In this document: one piece after another, positions 60,617-64,000 of the stretch
Numbering within the stretch: the first letter of the stretch is position 1
How the letters are laid out: each line of letters opens with the position of its first letter
From: Candidatus Pedobacter colombiensis
Lineage (GTDB): Bacteria; Bacteroidota; Bacteroidia; Sphingobacteriales; Sphingobacteriaceae
NCBI GenBank assembly: GCA_029202485.1
Contig: CP119313.1
Location: forward strand, 2,232,001 to 2,296,000
Length of the DNA: 64,000 bases
Direction: 5' to 3'
Translations under genes and position numbers: made by a program
Notes under the pieces: generated by a model
The model's database searches: none
Told to the model about the DNA's origin: nothing
What the model saw: only the letters and a program-made list of their open reading frames with translations

Positions 60617-63600
60617 TTAATTGCCAAATTTTTTCATGTAATCATTTAGCTGTGCCTGTACCTTATTAGAAAGCGCAATTTGTTTACCCTTTTTGGTGAA
60701 ATCAGCCATAGCGTTTAGCAATTGAAAACTGAACTGTATTTCACGCATATCTACATTGTTTTTATTTTCAGTATATAAGTGATAATTGTAATCCAATTGA
60801 TCAACAACAGCTTTGTCAACAGTATTGATCAGCTTGCTACCAAAAGCAACATCATTTAATTGAAACGCCAGTTGAGCTAAAAACACCTTTTGACCGGCAT
60901 AATCATAGTAAGGTATAATATCAGGCATTTGCTGATCATATTTATGCAGAGCCTTCAGCGCAAGGTCATTTCGTCCTTCCTGCATAAGACCTTCCATCAG
61001 ATCAACAAAAGTTGATGTCATTACCGGATAATACACTGATCTCGATTGATGATCCAGATAGCGTGCATTTTTAAAATTACCAAACTCAAACTTGTTCATG
61101 ATATTATTGTACATAACCATGGTGTTCGTTTTGCTCAGCTGATTATGAATTGTGGTATCTTTTTCAAGCGGTATTAAATGATATATAAAACCTTCTTTAT
61201 ATAAATAGGGTTGTAAACCAATAAAGTTCTCATTATTCATTGTTGTGGTAAAACAAATCGGCCTTTTCCAATCGTTATGCGCCAATATATCCAACATGGC
61301 AAGATTATCCTTGGTAATGTAGTTAGAGGTATATTGCCATTCCATACTTTTGGTCAGCTTGCTTTTCTGGTCTGAAGCAATTACACCATTTCTGATCACC
61401 TCATCCGGATTTACAGTGATTTTGAAATTTTTAGTTGGCAAATAGTTAGCATACTCGCCATTTTGGTATTGCATCATGATTTGTTTATCATCAGATGTGA
61501 TAAAATCAAATACCTCTTTTAACTCTACAGGTCCGGCAATTTTCTGATCATTGTAATAAATAACATCTCTGACACCTTCCTTATACTTGTCATAAGGCAT
61601 AGTAATAGGCAAGGGGGCTGATTGGTTCATTTTCTGCTGCATTTGATGTATATACCAGTCGGTGCCCAGAAGACTCAGGTTAACCGTACGAACATCAGGC
61701 CTTATCCCTTCAACTTCCTGAGCGTACCATAATGGGTAGGTATCATTGTCACCATAGGTAAACAAAATCGCATTTGGAGGGCAAGAAATAAGGTAGTCAT
61801 AAGCCATATCACGAGCTACCCATTTAGTGGATCGGTCATGGTCTTTCCATTCCTTACTGGCTAACACTACCGGTGCCACCAAAAGACAAATAACAGTTGA
61901 ACCAATAGCGGCAGCTTTAGCATTAATGAATTTACGGACGAACTCTGCAATGGCAATAACACTGAGTCCTATCCAAATGGCAAAGGCATAAAAGGAACCT
62001 ACGTACGAATAATCCCGTTCCCTGGGCTGTATTGAAGGTTGATTAACATACAATACAATAGCTAAGCCAGTGAAAAAGAATAGTAAGAAAACAACCAGGG
62101 CATCTTTCTGTTTACGCTTAATATGATAATAAACTCCGATCAGACCTAAAATTAATGGCAACGCATATAATGGAGTATAAGTTATGCCATTAACTACTGA
62201 TTTTGGCAGATGTCTGCCACCGTCGAAGATACCGCTTGTCCAGTTACCATCAATGCCACCACTATCTGTTTGTCCATCATTGTCATTATAACGCCCCACA
62301 AAATTCCACAAAAAGTATCGCCAATACATTTGGTTCATCTGCCAGCTAAACATCCATTTCATGTTCTCTACAAAGTTTGGAGATTTATCATCAGGAATCT
62401 GCAACCAGGCTTTATAAAACTGAACATCCTGTGGACTGGTACTATACATACGCGGTAAAAAGGTAGTACGATCGTAAACCGACTCAATCTTGCGTCCGGC
62501 ATTTTCATACTGTGTTTTTCCTTTTCGGTAAATGATGTCGCCTTCTTTTTGCTCGATAATTTTCGAATCATAATATGGGCCGGTTAACAGTGGATTTTCT
62601 CCGTATTGGATCCGGTTAAGGTAACCATATAGCGTAAATGCATTATCAGGATGAGAGTTATTCAAATGAGGATTTGCAGCAGCCCTGATAGGGATATAAG
62701 CAAATGAACCATAGCCAAAATAAATGAAGGCAATACACAATAGCGCCAGGTTAAGCTTTGGTTTTTTATTTCGGATGCTATATACAATACCCCATACAAT
62801 CGCTGCAACAAGTAATAATATAAAGAAAAATGCACCAGTACCAAAGCTCAAACCAAGTGAATTCACAAAGAAAAGGTCAAAATATGCAGCAAGTTTTATA
62901 GTATATCCCCGGATGCCATACTGTACAAAACCCAGTATTGCAACCCCGGTTAGGAAAGCCCAAATACCATTTTTTACAGTGATGTTTTTACTCCTTCGGA
63001 AGAAATACACCATTGCGATTGCCGGAATAGTTAACAAGTTCAGTAAATGAATACCTATGGACAGTCCCATGATGTAAGCAATGAAAACAAGCCACTTATC
63101 AGACCGGGGCTCATCAGCAACAGCTTCCCACTTTAATATTGCCCAGAATACAATGGCCGTACACATGGAAGATAAGGCGAATACGATGGTTTCGACAGCC
63201 GAAAACCAGAACGTATCAGTGTAGGTAAATGCCAAAGCGCCAACCAGACCAGACCCCATAATCAGGATAAGATTTAACTGATCAACATCGTCACCGCGTT
63301 TATTGAGGAGCAGCTTTTTTGCAAGTGCAGTTATCGTCCAGAACAAAAACATAATGGTTACACCACTAGCTATTGCTGAGCCCATATTCATAAAGTAAGC
63401 TACCTTAGTTTCATCACCGAGTGACAACAGCGAAAACATTTTACCTAACATGGCAAATACAGGATATCCGGGTTGATGGGCTATCTGTAAGCGATAAGCG
63501 CATGAAATGAACTCGCCACAATCCCAAAAACTTACGGAAGGCTCTAAGGTTAAAATGTAGGTAGTAGAAGCGATAACGAAACAAAGCCAACCTAACAGAT

Positions 63601-63622
63601 TATTGATTTTTTTGTATTGCAT
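60617..63622 (-). CDS. DUF2723 membrane glycosyltransferase-like protein
   Basis: 1001 residues. The N-terminal half holds about 12 membrane helices (LGWLCFVIASTTYILTLEPS, LVGALAFTYTDTFWFSAVET, ILGFVQYGIRGY, and more). SVSFWDCGEFISCAYRLQIA with HQPGYPVFAML after it is the DUF2723 signature, resembling the Asp/Glu-containing first loop of GT-C transferases such as O-mannosyltransferases. Residues about 600-1000 are soluble and periplasmic, with TYGDNDTYPLWYAQEVEGIR and TPR-like helices at the end (DLALKALHKYDQQMPDIIPY). It probably moves a sugar from a lipid carrier to an acceptor in the envelope. The gene is flanked on both sides by near-identical 24-bp palindromes. Family certain, reaction unknown. 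Confidence 0.9.
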   Translation of the reverse strand: MQYKKINNLLGWLCFVIASTTYILTLEPSVSFWDCGEFISCAYRLQIAHQPGYPVFAMLGKMFSLLSLGDETKVAYFMNMGSAIASGVTIMFLFWTITALAKKLLLNKRGDDVDQLNLILIMGSGLVGALAFTYTDTFWFSAVETIVFALSSMCTAIVFWAILKWEAVADEPRSDKWLVFIAYIMGLSIGIHLLNLLTIPAIAMVYFFRRSKNITVKNGIWAFLTGVAILGFVQYGIRGYTIKLAAYFDLFFVNSLGLSFGTGAFFFILLLVAAIVWGIVYSIRNKKPKLNLALLCIAFIYFGYGSFAYIPIRAAANPHLNNSHPDNAFTLYGYLNRIQYGENPLLTGPYYDSKIIEQKEGDIIYRKGKTQYENAGRKIESVYDRTTFLPRMYSTSPQDVQFYKAWLQIPDDKSPNFVENMKWMFSWQMNQMYWRYFLWNFVGRYNDNDGQTDSGGIDGNWTSGIFDGGRHLPKSVVNGITYTPLYALPLILGLIGVYYHIKRKQKDALVVFLLFFFTGLAIVLYVNQPSIQPRERDYSYVGSFYAFAIWIGLSVIAIAEFVRKFINAKAAAIGSTVICLLVAPVVLASKEWKDHDRSTKWVARDMAYDYLISCPPNAILFTYGDNDTYPLWYAQEVEGIRPDVRTVNLSLLGTDWYIHQMQQKMNQSAPLPITMPYDKYKEGVRDVIYYNDQKIAGPVELKEVFDFITSDDKQIMMQYQNGEYANYLPTKNFKITVNPDEVIRNGVIASDQKSKLTKSMEWQYTSNYITKDNLAMLDILAHNDWKRPICFTTTMNNENFIGLQPYLYKEGFIYHLIPLEKDTTIHNQLSKTNTMVMYNNIMNKFEFGNFKNARYLDHQSRSVYYPVMTSTFVDLMEGLMQEGRNDLALKALHKYDQQMPDIIPYYDYAGQKVFLAQLAFQLNDVAFGSKLINTVDKAVVDQLDYNYHLYTENKNNVDMREIQFSFQLLNAMADFTKKGKQIALSNKVQAQLNDYMKKFGN

Positions 63623-63688
63623 TTATAAAGGTTTTTTTATGCCAGTTTAAATATCAGTATTTTATAGTTAACTATTAAAGAAACTATA

Positions 63689-63712
63689 CCACATTAAAAA
63701 ATTCTAATGTGT
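63689..63712. repeat. 24-bp palindrome, copy 2, upstream of the DUF2723 gene
   Basis: CCACATTA at 63689-63696 and TAATGTGT at 63705-63712. It is the same as the copy after the gene except for two bases. It lies 66 bases before the DUF2723 start (on its strand) and 73 bases before the gene at 63786. Confidence 0.7.
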
Positions 63713-63738
63713 AATTAACTCAGGTTACGCGGTAAAAG

Positions 63739-63750
63739 CCGAATATTCGG
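63739..63750. promoter_or_regulatory. 12-bp perfect palindrome before the Cys-rich gene, possible operator
   Basis: CCGAATATTCGG, perfect two-fold symmetry, 35 bases before the GTG start at 63786. Dimeric regulators bind such sites; there is no other evidence. Confidence 0.3.
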
Positions 63751-63785
63751 AATTGCATTTTTAAATAATTTCCTACTTTTACATC

Positions 63786-64000
63786 GTGAAACTATTTGCA
63801 TTCCTATTATCCATTTTCGTGCTTTTTCTGACCACAGTGCCTTGTTGTGCTTTGGAAGGTAACAAGAGGCATCAAGAAGAGCAGAAGCAGAAGAATTGCG
63901 ATGAAAATGAAAAAGACTGCTGTAAGTGCTGTTCACCATTTTATGTTTGTGGTACGTGCGTCGGTTTTACAATAAATGTCTGTTCGGCTGTTACCTTTGC
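63786..64000 (+). CDS. Cys-rich small secreted protein (DUF6660-like), cut at window edge
   Basis: Starts with GTG at 63786 and runs off the window after 71 codons. KLFAFLLSIFVLFLTTVP is a signal peptide; the mature part is rich in Cys and charge (KNCDENEKDCCKCCSPFYV), then CGTCVGFTINVCSAVTF. This resembles the small DUF6660-type proteins that precede heavy-metal efflux genes in Bacteroidota, so an RND/CusA-type system may lie to the right; that is a prediction. Twelve bases before the start a TACTTTTA resembles a -7 element. Confidence 0.6.
   Translation, partial: MKLFAFLLSIFVLFLTTVPCCALEGNKRHQEEQKQKNCDENEKDCCKCCSPFYVCGTCVGFTINVCSAVTF

Noticed and set aside
1..64000. CRISPR array, rRNA operon or prophage
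   Set aside because: No regularly spaced short repeats, no rRNA sequence and no phage structural genes were seen; the only repeat units are tRNA-linked, IS ends and the 24-bp palindromes.

Overview
The window is from a Bacteroidota chromosome, most like Sphingobacteriaceae (Pedobacter or Mucilaginibacter relatives). That placement is an inference. It rests on two SusC/SusD-type glycan systems, very long polycistronic glycoside hydrolase runs with overlapping genes, TTTG / TAnnTTTG promoters in front of tRNA genes, and many secreted proteins and lipoproteins. Genus assignment from sequence alone is not secure.

Region 1 (1-22149, + strand) is most of a polysaccharide utilisation locus read as one operon. 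It holds the end of a SusD-like protein, a formylglycine-generating-enzyme-like lipoprotein, an unassigned probable TIM-barrel protein, three GH2-type enzymes, four GH28-like beta-helix proteins and two tandem STN-domain/alpha-beta-hydrolase esterase fusions. No gap exceeds 31 bases and several genes overlap. GH28 + GH2 + esterase content suggests a decorated pectin or similar galacturonan-containing polymer. Clear paralogues show that the locus grew by local duplication.

Region 2 (22266-28969) is a second, reverse-strand SusC-SusD-DUF4397 lipoprotein cluster with a divergent DeoR-type regulator. Region 3 (29013-34641) is mixed housekeeping: a succinate-semialdehyde-type dehydrogenase, an SRPBCC protein, an LCP-family protein, a succinate/acetyl-CoA transferase, a small S74-chaperone-like secreted protein and a SelT/W/H-type protein.

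Region 4 (34771-45440) is the most dynamic part. Three identical tRNA-Lys(UUU) genes each start a block of accessory DNA. The second and third lie in about 260-bp direct repeats that bracket about 6 kb. This area holds the remains of tyrosine-integrase sequence (an N-terminal arm fragment and a C-terminal fragment without its tyrosine), a decayed IS1182-type element, an apparently intact IS3-family element with a -1 frameshift signal, genes cut at the IS3 ends, and a gene that ends in an attC-like hairpin and seems to have landed in the integrase gene.

Region 5 (45560-49015) carries a fimbrial-type lipoprotein, a VOC protein, a WXXGXW-repeat secreted protein and an AraC regulator. Region 6 (49112-60192) is a tight three-gene operon: an outer-membrane barrel, a 2448-residue surface protein and a fibronectin-III protein. 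It is the best candidate in the window for a poorly described system. Region 7 (60193-64000) has a TatA homologue, a large DUF2723 membrane protein bracketed by two near-identical 24-bp palindromes, and the start of a cysteine-rich small protein.
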